A stretch of DNA of 64,000 nt from a virus. This document shows, in pieces, positions 42,501 to 50,591 of this stretch. The number at the start of each line of letters is the position of its first letter. The stretch's first letter is position 1. Both the position numbers and the translations under genes were made by a program. The stretch covers positions 1 through 64,000 of the IMG/VR virus record IMGVR_UViG_3300044633_000774. One strand, 5' to 3'. The notes below the pieces were generated by a model. That model was not told the origin of the DNA. It saw only the letters and a list, made by a program, of their open reading frames with translations, and ran no database searches.

Positions 42501-43338
42501 TATATTCAATGCCAACGTCTACACTAACTATATTGTAGCCAGTGGTAGATACCTGACAGAACTTCCTAGTTATGCTTACAGTAATGCCAATGTCAATAGT
42601 TACCTAAGTGTCACAACTGCTAGCCCGGGCACTGAAAGTTTAACATTGTCTAATGGAGCATTTACATTTACACCTGCCAACCTTGCTATCTATGCGTGGA
42701 GCAGTAATGTTGCCAATGCCAACGTGGCGATGAAAGGCTATGTTGACAGTCAAATATCTACAGTTACTAATAACTGGACATCGGCTAACACCATACAATC
42801 AAATCAAATCAATGCTATCACTGCCAACATTGCTAACCTACAGGCCAGTAGCACGGGTAATATTAGATACTTTGGCAGTTTCTGGGATAATACCACAGTC
42901 ACACAAAATGCTAACTTGGCCATCATTAACACTGTGCCTATTGCCAACACCTATGGCAACCTTGGTGTGACTATTGCCAGTGGTAACCGTATCACATTCT
43001 CAGCTAACGGTAGCTATAAACTTGACTACAGCCTACAATTTCAAAACACTGATAATAAAACAAACAAAGTGGCAGTATGGTTGCGTAAGAATGGTAGTGA
43101 TATTGCTCAAAGCGCCAGTTACTTTTCTCTACCGGCACAGGGCTCGGTCAACGGCTATATCTGTGCGGTGGGTCCATTTATTGATGGCACTATTACCTCA
43201 GGTGACTACTATCAATTGATGTGGGTCGGTCTTGATAGCCATATATCACTACAGGGTATTGCAGCCAAAACTGGATCCGGCACTGTACCACCTGTACCTG
43301 CTAGTCCATCAACTATTGTCATGGTTACTAGAGTTTAA
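39562..43338 (+). CDS. Large tail fibre with C1q-like tip
   Basis: The 1258-residue protein starts with GTG after AAGGAG. The N-terminus (RIGETDRLWYDSTTQTIRIS, then DGTTPGG) is an adaptor that repeats in phage fibres. The shaft is long, with Thr/Asn/Ser-rich beta repeats such as NLTIGT and GNVTANYV, and short segments like AYSNANVNSYLS recur. The last 150 residues, from GNIRYFGSFWDNTTVTQNAN to the end, have the jelly-roll pattern of C1q/TNF-like receptor-binding tips. It is the main candidate for host recognition. Confidence 0.85.
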   Translation: MAFTQDLFTSRRNQDDGTTRIGETDRLWYDSTTQTIRISDGTTPGGIIIAGEGVSGNYSNSNVASYLTVNNIGPYSNVNVANYLNTTSITGNLNLGNLYITDETIGGKIADRDITLLPAGSGFVSVPNLKLPVGSLVQQSASIEVIVDNLILDYVVDYSTSESDNLAAGDYGLPNGISGTGTGWCVYQFSTNPLPQLESEDVISGVNVPAYSNILYVGVGMYANIIITDKTIPFSVPMILPTPGETIYTVRPIVNASMTIATAVSTDISLSVGANARVITHGTISPIENDIYDLGTPTKRFKRLWMGAGSIFVQDETLGIDLRLTAIDGDFVIAGGAGLVVGQFTLHDNTIKITDPTRDIVIGIPTATGNIVFNRPIQVISGETGNPSFGVNRDGMTTISIPDLAIGKTALSITADTNSETYAVPQIAGGSLVHVTNKHNIPPLLTFDSFGDYAPLPVSLIGRRFRGTIAAPAVLQAGDNILTITAAGYANATTPTGLPTTSSARMLFVADETFNATSQAGHIEIFSQKIGGTGVEYKGLMLSHGGLVIPSVAQGGTGLGGITFADDSFQDTAWVPSDNVNKITTGVGFQNPGSYYGNVSLDTSDVHTLASDSYSLTITDTGSNNLRLQLAQEIAANSSPTFSNVTVNNMNVLGNLTYNTSATVFGKILYLANNSTSSTEINGGGIVLGNVLESYRRSLLYSTTGVHGDYWYTDATTGFQTEHIMTTDAWITGNIDIAGTGRFGGFYTGYNFPDASIQAFDSINSYAQIVHQNLSPGTVASTDFIATSNNGSDTEFYVDMGINGSNFDNTNPINSLGTSTNKNDAYLYIQGNLSNTSAPGGNLTIGTNTPGRTVKFIAGGGAANDVIATFSNTSLTTSVQIISTVATGTAPLVIASTTKVNNLYANRASYADRLNPGATINGTLFDGVTNIEIGANASLLTGTYLNSTVIGSSLTTVGNLVNLNVTGNVTANYVRTTSHGIFNANVYTNYIVASGRYLTELPSYAYSNANVNSYLSVTTASPGTESLTLSNGAFTFTPANLAIYAWSSNVANANVAMKGYVDSQISTVTNNWTSANTIQSNQINAITANIANLQASSTGNIRYFGSFWDNTTVTQNANLAIINTVPIANTYGNLGVTIASGNRITFSANGSYKLDYSLQFQNTDNKTNKVAVWLRKNGSDIAQSASYFSLPAQGSVNGYICAVGPFIDGTITSGDYYQLMWVGLDSHISLQGIAAKTGSGTVPPVPASPSTIVMVTRV

Positions 43339-43390
43339 CCAAAACTCTTGACTAATATAAACTACCATGTTAAACTATCAGATACAACTC

Positions 43391-43398
43391 AATAAATA
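43391..43398 (+). promoter_or_regulatory. Late-type promoter AATAAATA
   Basis: Seven bases before the ATG at 43406. A weaker early-type pair (TTGACT, 17 bases, TAAACT) lies 20 bases upstream. Confidence 0.5.
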
Positions 43399-43405
43399 AT
43401 TAACT

Positions 43406-44986
43406 ATGTTATTTGGATTATTCATCTTAGCAGTGGCTTTAAGCATTTCAGCCGTGGCCGCATACTATTCCATAGCTGGATTAACAGCTATTTTTGCCGC
43501 GGCAGTAGTGCCTATTATCATTATGGGTGCTGTACTAGAAGTAGGTAAAATTGCCGCTACTGTATGGTTACACAAATTTTGGCATCGTGCTAACATACAA
43601 TTTAAACTTTATCTTGTTCCTGCCATTTTAGTGCTGATGCTGATTACCTCAATGGGGATCTTCGGATTTTTGAGCAAAGCCCACATGGATCAAAACATTA
43701 CGGTAGGCGATAGTGCCGCTCAGGTGCAGATCTTAGATGAAAAGATTAAAACAGAACAGGATAATATCAGCGTAAACAAACGAGCCCTACAACAAATGGC
43801 CGCACAAGTGGACCAAATGTTGGGTCGTACCACAGACGACCGAGGTGCTAATCGTGCTGTGCAGATTCGCAAGAATCAAGCCAAAGAACGTAAAAGCCTA
43901 CAAGCAGACATCACAGCTGCACAAAAGAATATATCAGCATTACAAGCAGAACGTGCTCCTCTGGCCGCACAAAATCGTAAGATTGAAGCAGAAGTCGGAC
44001 CTATCCGTTACATAGCCGCACTTATCTACGGTGATAACCCAGATGCGAACTTACTAGAACGTGCTGTCCGTTGGGTAATTATCTTATTAGTGTTTGTATT
44101 TGATCCATTGGCACTTATCTTAATCTTAGCCGCAGAGCAGACTATTCAATGGTCTCGTGAAGATAAAAATAAACCTAAAGAAAAAGAGCAACGTGAGGGG
44201 TGGCAACAAGTTTGGCAACCTACCAGTGAAGCATGGCCACCATATGAACCAGACTTTCCTGATATAGAAGAAATTAGAAAACAATCGGGAGTAGACCAGA
44301 ATATGGAAATGTCCGAACATTTGTTTGACACACCGGAAGAGTTTTTTGCTCACGGTAAAGAAGTAGCCAAAGAATTAGATGCTAAAGAAGATCTCTTACC
44401 AGACAACTATGCTAGCACACAAGCATACCTAAAAAGTCCAGTATCGTGGTTTAAGTTTGCTGGAACTGACGGCTTTGTACCTAAACAAGAAGTTGAAGAA
44501 GAATCTTCTGTTGAAGATCCTTTAGATATTCCTGTACTTGAAGGTGAGGAAATGTGGGCACAAACTGCTATCGATAACAGCCAATACGACCCGCAACCAA
44601 TTCGCCCTGTGCCTCCTCCTGCAGATGATCCAGAGCCAATAGTATCGGGATATAATACTAACGCAGTAACTATTCCGGACTTTGGTATTACAGATCAAGA
44701 ACCCATGGCCGCACAAGCAGGGTTTGGTACAGCGTTTCCGGATGCACCCCAGCGCGGAGATATATTTCTGCGTGTGGACTATTTGCCCAGTCGTCTGTAT
44801 AAATGGAACGATAAAAAGTGGATAGAAGTAGACAAAGAAAAAACTGATCAATTTGCCTATGATCAGCTATATATCAAACATCTTATTGAAAAGATTGACC
44901 TTGGTGAGTATGATATCGAATTACTTACCGATACAGAACAAGAGCAAATTCAAAGGTATCTAAATGACTCACCAAACAAACAGTAG
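43406..44986 (+). CDS. Membrane protein with coiled coil and acidic cytoplasmic tail
   Basis: The 526-residue protein has membrane helices near residues 3-22, 27-48 and 70-90, a coiled-coil region over about 105-195 (DEKIKTEQDNISVNKRALQQ) and a further helix near 222-248. A long acidic, proline-rich tail with a C-terminal beta domain (GDIFLRVDYLPSRLYKWNDK) follows. The layout resembles DUF4407-like membrane proteins found in cyanophages. Its role is not known. The next gene starts inside its end. Confidence 0.6.
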   Translation: MLFGLFILAVALSISAVAAYYSIAGLTAIFAAAVVPIIIMGAVLEVGKIAATVWLHKFWHRANIQFKLYLVPAILVLMLITSMGIFGFLSKAHMDQNITVGDSAAQVQILDEKIKTEQDNISVNKRALQQMAAQVDQMLGRTTDDRGANRAVQIRKNQAKERKSLQADITAAQKNISALQAERAPLAAQNRKIEAEVGPIRYIAALIYGDNPDANLLERAVRWVIILLVFVFDPLALILILAAEQTIQWSREDKNKPKEKEQREGWQQVWQPTSEAWPPYEPDFPDIEEIRKQSGVDQNMEMSEHLFDTPEEFFAHGKEVAKELDAKEDLLPDNYASTQAYLKSPVSWFKFAGTDGFVPKQEVEEESSVEDPLDIPVLEGEEMWAQTAIDNSQYDPQPIRPVPPPADDPEPIVSGYNTNAVTIPDFGITDQEPMAAQAGFGTAFPDAPQRGDIFLRVDYLPSRLYKWNDKKWIEVDKEKTDQFAYDQLYIKHLIEKIDLGEYDIELLTDTEQEQIQRYLNDSPNKQ

Positions 44987-45269
44987 ATTTATAACTCACC
45001 CTAGCATTGAACCAAAGTCACCAAATAGTCACACAGTCCTAATAATTGATGCAGACACTGACGATGTTATTAACATAGGCATGTTTTGTAAAGTTAGTGC
45101 TAAAAATTATGATGTTTACTTGTACAAACAAGATATAGATGATTCAAGTTGGTTAAATGATATTAATGATAATTTAGACTGCACATTGGTTAAGGACACT
45201 AATAATCTACAAGTAAATAATTTATTAGATTATTTTCAAAATTTTGATGCAACTCCACAAGAAGTATAA
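44964..45269 (+). CDS. Unknown protein, 101 aa
   Basis: It overlaps the membrane-protein gene by 23 bases. The product begins with HTVLIIDADTDDVINIGMFC, continues with alternating strands and helices (LDCTLVKDTNNLQVNNLLDY), and could be a small Rossmann-like fold. No family is recognised. Its stop lies in the late promoter of the S21 gene. Confidence 0.55.
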   Translation: MTHQTNSRFITHPSIEPKSPNSHTVLIIDADTDDVINIGMFCKVSAKNYDVYLYKQDIDDSSWLNDINDNLDCTLVKDTNNLQVNNLLDYFQNFDATPQEV

Positions 45270-45272
45270 ATA
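45265..45272 (+). promoter_or_regulatory. Late-type promoter TATAAATA
   Basis: Perfect core containing the preceding stop codon, 21 bases before the S21 start, with AAGGA between. Confidence 0.65.
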
Positions 45273-45293
45273 TTTTACCTAAGGAAATTTAAT

Positions 45294-45530
45294 TTGTCAC
45301 TCGATAATACACAAGTCTATGGATGCACTGTTTACGTTAAAAACGACAACGTAGAGCAAGCTATTCGTAAATTAAAAAAGAAAGTTCAAGATTCTGGATT
45401 GTTACAAGAATTGCGTGATCGCGAATCTTATGAAAAACCAACTGTGGCTAAAAAACGCAAAAAAGCAGCTGCAAAACAACGTTGGAAAAAGAAACTATCT
45501 AGCCAACACTTACCAGCAAAACTTTATTAA
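45294..45530 (+). CDS. rpsU: Ribosomal protein bS21
   Basis: The start is TTG at 45294 with AAGGAAA upstream. The 78-residue product has the S21 pattern: VYVKNDNVEQAIRKLKKKVQ, then ELRDRESYEKP, then a basic KKRKKAAAKQRWKKKL. It is close in length to bacterial S21 (about 70). S21 sits at the 30S platform near the Shine-Dalgarno helix and is known in several phages. It could tune initiation toward phage messages, notably those lacking a ribosome-binding site. Confidence 0.92.
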   Translation: MSLDNTQVYGCTVYVKNDNVEQAIRKLKKKVQDSGLLQELRDRESYEKPTVAKKRKKAAAKQRWKKKLSSQHLPAKLY

Positions 45531-45555
45531 GAATAATAGGTATTGACTTAGAACT

Positions 45556-45563
45556 GATAAATA
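45556..45563 (+). promoter_or_regulatory. Late-type promoter GATAAATA
   Basis: Twenty-two bases before the ATG of the HNH gene at 45586; AGGAA between. Confidence 0.5.
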
Positions 45564-45585
45564 AACTTAGCACCAGGAAAAATAT

Positions 45586-46335
45586 ATGGCTAAGTTTAAC
45601 TTCGATAGAAAATATACATACATTCAAAATAAAAAATGTATTAATCCCCAATGTAATAATCACTTCCCAATAAGAATGATAGGCGATAAAAACAGTGAAG
45701 ATTACAATCTTCCTGTGACAACAGACAGGCGAAAACTCGCCTGTTCTCGTGAATGTCACAAATATTGGCAAAAATCAATCTCGTGGGAACAACGAGTAGG
45801 TGAAGAATTTGCTGCTGAATTTAGGAAAAAGATGAGTGAGTTATCATCTACTAATAATCCTTCGACTTTTCCGGGTGTTGCTGAAAAAATTAGTAAAAGT
45901 TTAACGCAATATCTGGCAGAAAATCCCCAAGCCAGGCTTGGCGAAAATAATGGATTTTTCGGACACACTCATTCCGAAGAAACCAAACAACATCTCAGAG
46001 AAACCAAACAAGGCAAATGGGCATATACACCTGAGCAAAAAGAAAAGCAAACACAAAATACACCCAAGAAAGAAAATCATCCAAATTGGCTGGGCGGAAT
46101 ATCCAATGGCGAATACGGTTTAGAATTTAATAAAGAATTAAAATATAAAATTAAAGAAGCACATAATCTGACTTGTCAACTATGTAATACTGTAACAGAA
46201 GAATTAGATATACATCATATAGATTACAATAAAACAAATAATCTATTAGAAAATCTTATTCCGTTATGTAAAGCCTGCCACGGTAAAACTAATTATAATA
46301 GAGAAAAGTGGCAAAAATTGTTGACAAAAAAATAA
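45586..46335 (+). CDS. HNH homing endonuclease with zinc ribbons
   Basis: The 249-residue protein has an N-terminal zinc site (CINPQCNNHF, CSRECHKYW) and a NUMOD3-like centre (HTHSEETKQHLRETKQGK). The C-terminal HNH nuclease has CQLCNTVTEELDIHHIDYNK, NLIPLCKACHGK, with both cysteine pairs and the His-Asn-His core. It differs from the short-type HNH genes at 4098, 7742 and 59696. It is inserted between the S21 and dnaK genes. Confidence 0.88.
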   Translation: MAKFNFDRKYTYIQNKKCINPQCNNHFPIRMIGDKNSEDYNLPVTTDRRKLACSRECHKYWQKSISWEQRVGEEFAAEFRKKMSELSSTNNPSTFPGVAEKISKSLTQYLAENPQARLGENNGFFGHTHSEETKQHLRETKQGKWAYTPEQKEKQTQNTPKKENHPNWLGGISNGEYGLEFNKELKYKIKEAHNLTCQLCNTVTEELDIHHIDYNKTNNLLENLIPLCKACHGKTNYNREKWQKLLTKK

Positions 46336-46349
46336 AGAAGTGTTATACT
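46321..46349 (+). promoter_or_regulatory. Early-type promoter of dnaK
   Basis: TTGACA, 17 bases, TATACT. It overlaps the end of the HNH gene and is followed by a leader of about 70 bases. Confidence 0.8.
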
Positions 46350-46354
46350 TTAAT

Positions 46355-46362
46355 GATAAATA
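46355..46362 (+). promoter_or_regulatory. Late-type promoter GATAAATA before dnaK
   Basis: It lies six bases after the early -10 box, so dnaK seems to have both an early and a late promoter. Confidence 0.5.
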
Positions 46363-46428
46363 GTAATACGAATGCCTATAATAGGGTTCGTAATTAATTT
46401 ATTCTTGCTTAACTTAAAGGAGAAATAT

Positions 46429-48348
46429 ATGACAAGAAAATCACCTGTTCTGGGCATAGACCTTGGAACTACAAATAGTTGCGTCGCAATTCTTGAAAAC
46501 AATAAATCACGTGTAATTGAAAATAACGAAGGTGCTCGTACTACACCAAGTATCGTTGCCTACGGCGATGAAATCATTGTGGGGGCTAGTGCTAAACGCC
46601 AAGCAGTTACTAATCCAAAAAACACAATCTACGCCAGCAAACGACTAATTGGTCGTAAGTTTGACGAGCCAGCAGTACAAAAAGACATTGACCTAATGCC
46701 ATACAAAATCGTTAAAAACGAAAATGGTGATGCATGGGTCGAAGTCAACGGTGACAAACTAGCACCTCCACAAATTTCAGCAGAAGTTCTGCGCAAAATG
46801 AAATTAACAGCAGAAGACTATTTGGGTTACAGTGTAACGCAGGCAGTTATTACAGTACCTGCTTACTTCAATGACAGCCAACGTCAAGCAACTAAAGATG
46901 CAGGTCGTATTGCAGGCTTAGAAGTATTGCGTATTATCAACGAACCAACTGCGGCTGCACTAGCATTTGGTTGCGATAAAGGTGATAAAAAAGACCGTAA
47001 GATTGCTGTGTATGACCTAGGTGGTGGTACATTTGATATTAGTATTATTGAAATCAGTGACATCGACGGTGAAAAACAATTTGAAGTATTGTCAACTAAT
47101 GGTGATACATTCTTAGGCGGTGAAGACTTTGACCAACGTATTATGGAATACTTGGTAGACGAGTTTAAGAAAGAATCTGGCATTGACTTAAAACAAGACA
47201 TGCTGGCCTTACAACGTCTTAAAGAATCAGCTGAGAAGGCTAAGATTGAATTGTCAAGTTCAACACAGACAGATGTAAACTTACCATACATTACTGCTGA
47301 TGCTACTGGTCCTAAACACTTATCAGTTAAACTAACACGTAGCAAGTTTGAAGGTCTAGTTGAAGATTTAATCAAACGTTCAATTGATCCATGTAAGATT
47401 GCTGTTAAAGACTCTGGTATTAGCATTAGTGACATTGACGATGTTATCTTAGTCGGTGGTCAAACACGTATGCCTAAAGTACAAGAAGCTGTTGAAGCAT
47501 TCTTTGGTAAGGCTCCACGTAAAGACGTTAACCCAGATGAAGCTGTAGCAGTCGGTGCGGCTATTCAAGGTGCTGTACTAGGCGGCGATAAAACTGATGT
47601 ATTGTTACTAGACGTAACTCCACTATCATTGGGTATTGAAACAATGGGTGGTATTATGACCAAGCTGATTAAGAAAAATACAACCATTCCTACCAAAGCA
47701 AGCCAAACATTCTCTACAGCAGAGGACAATCAACCAGCTGTTACTGTTATGGTAGCACAAGGTGAGCGTGAGTTTGTCAAAGACAATAAAGTACTTGGCC
47801 AGTTCAACTTAGAAGGTATCGAACCGCAACGTCGTGGTCAACCACAAATTGAAATTACTCTTGACATTGATGCTAATGGTATCTTAAAAGTAAGTGCTAA
47901 AGATAAAGCAACTGGCAAAGAAAACAAGATTACTATCAAAGCTAACTCAGGTTTAACTGAAGAAGAAATTGATGCAATGGTACAGGATGCAGAAGTTAAT
48001 GCCGATGCAGATAAAAAATTGCGTGAATTAGTTGATGCACGTAACCAAGCTGAAGCACAGGTTCACGATGTTAAGAAAACTGTAGAAGAAGCTGGTGACT
48101 CGGTAACTGCTGAACAACATACTGCAATCAATGATGCTATTGCCGCTGTAGAAGAAGCCATTAAAGGTGATGATGCAGAAGCAATTAAATCAGCAATGGT
48201 AAAATTAGCAGAACCAGTAGCACCAATCTACCAAGCTAAACAAGCACAAGAGTCAGCAACAGTTGAGCCGGGTCAGCAGACACCAACGGATGCGCAAGAT
48301 GGTGTTGTGGATGCTGAATTCACAGAAGTTAACAAGGAGAGTAAATAA
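46429..48348 (+). CDS. dnaK: Hsp70 chaperone DnaK
   Basis: The start at 46429 has AAAGGAG upstream. The 639-residue protein is a full-length Dna[14 protein letters not shown] at residues 9-21, [11 protein letters not shown] near 170, [11 protein letters not shown] near 192 and [10 protein letters not shown] near 340. The substrate-binding domain contains [17 protein letters not shown], and the acidic C-terminus has [11 protein letters not shown]. All nucleotide-binding motifs are intact. The hsp20 gene starts in its stop codon. No dnaJ or grpE was found in the window, so host partners are presumably used. Confidence 0.97.
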   Translation: MTRKSPVLGIDLGTTNSCVAILENNKSRVIENNEGARTTPSIVAYGDEIIVGASAKRQAVTNPKNTIYASKRLIGRKFDEPAVQKDIDLMPYKIVKNENGDAWVEVNGDKLAPPQISAEVLRKMKLTAEDYLGYSVTQAVITVPAYFNDSQRQATKDAGRIAGLEVLRIINEPTAAALAFGCDKGDKKDRKIAVYDLGGGTFDISIIEISDIDGEKQFEVLSTNGDTFLGGEDFDQRIMEYLVDEFKKESGIDLKQDMLALQRLKESAEKAKIELSSSTQTDVNLPYITADATGPKHLSVKLTRSKFEGLVEDLIKRSIDPCKIAVKDSGISISDIDDVILVGGQTRMPKVQEAVEAFFGKAPRKDVNPDEAVAVGAAIQGAVLGGDKTDVLLLDVTPLSLGIETMGGIMTKLIKKNTTIPTKASQTFSTAEDNQPAVTVMVAQGEREFVKDNKVLGQFNLEGIEPQRRGQPQIEITLDIDANGILKVSAKDKATGKENKITIKANSGLTEEEIDAMVQDAEVNADADKKLRELVDARNQAEAQVHDVKKTVEEAGDSVTAEQHTAINDAIAAVEEAIKGDDAEAIKSAMVKLAEPVAPIYQAKQAQESATVEPGQQTPTDAQDGVVDAEFTEVNKESK

Positions 48349-48812
48349 TGAAACAAGTTTACACAACCCTTGATATCCCTAGCATCTATAAATTTGCTAT
48401 TGGCTTTGATGATTTGTTTGCACAACTGCAACACTTAGAGCAACGTGGTAAGGACAGTGGCTACCCACCGTTTAATCTAATTAAACTAAACGAAAATAAC
48501 TACGCTATTGAACTAGCAGTAGCTGGTTTTGCTGAAGACGAATTAGATGTAGAAATCGAAAACGGTGAATTAGTTATCCGTGGCACTAACCGTGAAGTTA
48601 GCTTAGAAGAGGCATTTGAAGAATTACGCGAAAATCCAGTAGAGTACATTCATCGTGGTATCGCTGCTCGTGATTTTGTCAAACGTATCAAACTTGCTGA
48701 AGGAGTAGAAGTCAACTCAGCGCACGTTAAAAATGGCATCCTAACAGTTAAATTGGTTCAATTTATACCTGAGCCAGTTAGACAAAAGGTTGCAATTTCA
48801 TTCGAAAAATAG
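48348..48812 (+). CDS. Small heat shock protein (Hsp20/IbpA family)
   Basis: The 154-residue protein has an alpha-crystallin domain: YPPFNLIKLNENNYAIELAV at about 44-63, LVIRGTN, then FVKRIKLAEGVEVNSAHVKN and GILTVKL. The length and N-terminal FDDLFAQL match IbpA-type proteins. It holds unfolded proteins for DnaK. It is coupled to dnaK by a one-base overlap and lies before clpS, so the three form a proteostasis set. Confidence 0.93.
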   Translation: MKQVYTTLDIPSIYKFAIGFDDLFAQLQHLEQRGKDSGYPPFNLIKLNENNYAIELAVAGFAEDELDVEIENGELVIRGTNREVSLEEAFEELRENPVEYIHRGIAARDFVKRIKLAEGVEVNSAHVKNGILTVKLVQFIPEPVRQKVAISFEK

Positions 48813-48818
48813 TATAAT
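48790..48818 (+). promoter_or_regulatory. Promoter of clpS
   Basis: TTGCAA, 17 bases, TATAAT, inside the end of the hsp20 gene. The expected start is near 48825, just before a stem-loop. Confidence 0.55.
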
Positions 48819-48826
48819 AACTATAA

Positions 48827-48846
48827 GGGTGGAGGAAACTCCACCT
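48827..48846 (+). other. GAAA-tetraloop hairpin at 5' end of clpS message
   Basis: GGTGGAG and CTCCACC pair perfectly around a GAAA loop. No T run follows, so it is a poor terminator. It would sit at the 5' end of a clpS transcript and could protect it from decay. Confidence 0.6.
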
Positions 48847-48875
48847 ATTATCAACACAAATAGAGAGAAGCATAT

Positions 48876-49181
48876 ATGGGCAAAGCCGTAACCAGAGTAA
48901 AGCCACAGGTAAATATGGGTGTGAAAGAACCTCCTATGTTCAAAGTGCTGTATCTCAACGATAATGTAACTACTATGGAATTTGTTATTGAAAGCCTTAT
49001 GGTAGTGTTCAATCATTCTGCCGACACAGCTTCAGAAATAACTAAAAAGATTCATGATGAAGGGTCAGCCGCAGTAGCAGTTTTGCCCTACGAAATGGCA
49101 GAACAAAAAGGTGTAGAAGTTACACAGTTAGCTCGCACTAATGGATTTCCTTTGGTGATTAAACTAGAGCCAGATGCATGA
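48876..49181 (+). CDS. clpS: ClpS, adaptor of the ClpAP protease
   Basis: The 101-residue protein has the ClpS core: FKVLYLNDNVTTMEFVIESL near residues 22-41 with the Asn-Asp pair that binds N-degrons. ITKKIHDEGSAAVAVLPYEM carries the conserved His, and TQLARTNGFPLVIKLEPD completes the fold. It delivers N-degron substrates to ClpAP. AGAGAAG precedes the start. A phage copy may redirect host proteolysis. ClpA and ClpP are not encoded here. Confidence 0.93.
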   Translation: MGKAVTRVKPQVNMGVKEPPMFKVLYLNDNVTTMEFVIESLMVVFNHSADTASEITKKIHDEGSAAVAVLPYEMAEQKGVEVTQLARTNGFPLVIKLEPDA

Positions 49182-49657
49182 TCTTTAACAAAATCAAAGA
49201 ACTCAAAGCCGATGGTAAAAAAATTGGCATAACCTTTAGTACCTTTGACATGTTGCACGCCGGGCATATAGCCATGCTAAGTGAAGCTAAAAATCACTGC
49301 GATTACCTAATTTGTGGCCTACAAACAGATCCAACTATCGACCGTCCTGATACTAAGAATAAACCTATTCAAAGTATTGTTGAACGTCAGATCCAATTAG
49401 CCGCGTGTCGTTATGTAGATGAAGTTGCAATCTATCAAACAGAACAAGACCTAATTGACCTGTTATTAATATTGCCGTTAGATGTACGTATCCTAGGTGT
49501 AGAATATGAGCACAGTGAGTTTACCGGAAAAGCAGAATGTTTTGTGCGTGGCATTGAACTAGTGTTTAATGGTCGCGATCACAGTTTCTCTAGTTCAAGT
49601 TTGCGTAAACGTGTAGCACATGCTGAAACTGTAAAATTATTGAAAGGTGACAAATAA
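49178..49657 (+). CDS. Nucleotidyltransferase (cytidylyltransferase-like)
   Basis: The 159-residue protein has GITFSTFDMLHAGHIAMLSE at about residues 17-36 with the HxGH motif of nucleotidylyl transferases. Near the end DHSFSSSSLRKRV is in the place of the ISTSxIxxR motif. The length matches glycerol-3-phosphate or similar cytidylyltransferases. The natural substrate is unknown, perhaps a lipid or sugar-phosphate precursor. It overlaps clpS by four bases. Confidence 0.8.
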   Translation: MIFNKIKELKADGKKIGITFSTFDMLHAGHIAMLSEAKNHCDYLICGLQTDPTIDRPDTKNKPIQSIVERQIQLAACRYVDEVAIYQTEQDLIDLLLILPLDVRILGVEYEHSEFTGKAECFVRGIELVFNGRDHSFSSSSLRKRVAHAETVKLLKGDK

Positions 49658-50193
49658 TGTCCGATATAATGATCGATTTGGAAACTTTGTCAACCCGCCC
49701 AGATGCTACTATCTGTACATTTGGTGCTTGCAAGTTTAGTCCTTACAATCAAAATGACATTGTAGACGGTATCTACTTCCGTATTGACATCGATGAGCAA
49801 ATCACCTTAGGGCGTCACGTTGATGATAATACTATTGCTTGGTGGGGTAATCAAGCAGAAGATGTCCGTGAAGAAGCACTTGGTGAAGGTAATCGTATCT
49901 CGTTAGAACAGTTTTCAAAAGAATTAAATAGATTTATAGTAGGGGCAGATAATATCTGGGCACAGGGTCCTGTGTTTGACATTGTTATTTTAGAGAACCT
50001 ATATCGTCAGATGGGCTTACCATGTCCGTGGCAGTTTTGGCAGATTCGAGACAGTCGCACCTTATTAAGTAGTCTAGGTGACCCACGTGAAAAGAACAAA
50101 GCAGGCCTACACAATGCATTAGAAGACGCAGTAAGTCAAGCACAGGCAGTACAATATGTGTACAAACAAGCAGGCATTACGGAGAAAAGATAA
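49657..50193 (+). CDS. dexA: DexA-like 3'-5' exonuclease (DEDDh)
   Basis: The 178-residue protein has the four acidic residues of the DEDD nucleases: MIDLETLS (residues 5-12), GPVFDIVIL near residue 109 and LHNALEDAVSQA near 150 with the His of the DEDDh class. The motif order and IDLETL.TRPDA style match T4 DexA and RecE-like 3'-5' exonucleases. It starts in the stop codon of the transferase gene. Confidence 0.85.
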   Translation: MSDIMIDLETLSTRPDATICTFGACKFSPYNQNDIVDGIYFRIDIDEQITLGRHVDDNTIAWWGNQAEDVREEALGEGNRISLEQFSKELNRFIVGADNIWAQGPVFDIVILENLYRQMGLPCPWQFWQIRDSRTLLSSLGDPREKNKAGLHNALEDAVSQAQAVQYVYKQAGITEKR

Positions 50194-50520
50194 ATGGAAA
50201 TTATATTCGGTAAAGAAAATGCAGGAAAACTCCGAGAAAAATACACAGTACTAGATCTAGAAACAATAGATGTCGAAGGCCAACCATTGGCAGTATTTTG
50301 TGTTATACCTGCAGATAAAATAACGCTAACTGACATGCCACAATTAGAATCGTGGGTTAAATTACATCATGAGTTTATTAACGGATACCAGTCTAAACAG
50401 TATAGTTACTGTCGAGATGCTGCTAATTATCTAATAGGTAAATTTGGTGGTGAGGTAGATACATTTTACGAAGAAATTATCAGACGTATTAACGAAGCAG
50501 AAGCAGTAGTATCCGACTAA
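50194..50520 (+). CDS. Unknown protein, 108 aa
   Basis: It starts directly after the DexA stop. The product begins EIIFGKENAGKLREKYTVLDLETID and contains the helix-rich SWVKLHHEFINGYQSKQYSYC. The LDLET string looks like a nuclease motif but no partner motifs follow. It closes the core-gene block before a hairpin terminator. Function unknown. Confidence 0.6.
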   Translation: MEIIFGKENAGKLREKYTVLDLETIDVEGQPLAVFCVIPADKITLTDMPQLESWVKLHHEFINGYQSKQYSYCRDAANYLIGKFGGEVDTFYEEIIRRINEAEAVVSD

Positions 50521-50556
50521 AACGGTTAAGTAATAATACACTATAATTTATCAATG

Positions 50557-50588
50557 AGCCCCCGTTAAATAATACTAACAGGGGCTTT
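50557..50588 (+). terminator. Terminator-like hairpin before the curli locus
   Basis: AGCCCC-C-GTTA pairs with TAAC-A-GGGGCT with one C-A mismatch, and TTT follows. It separates the core genes from csgF, whose ATG is four bases further on. Confidence 0.65.
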
Positions 50589-50591
50589 CAC

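Noticed and set aside
39562-43338. TATAAATA-like strings inside fibre and other coding regions as promoters.
   Set aside because: Such strings are expected by chance in AT-rich coding DNA. Only copies next to a plausible gene start were listed.
46884-47435. Long minus-strand frame of 183 codons.
   Set aside because: It lies wholly inside dnaK on the other strand, has no start signals and no family resemblance.
50194-50520. A second DEDD exonuclease, because of LDLET near its start.
   Set aside because: The other acidic motifs and the final His/Asp motif are absent and the protein is too short.
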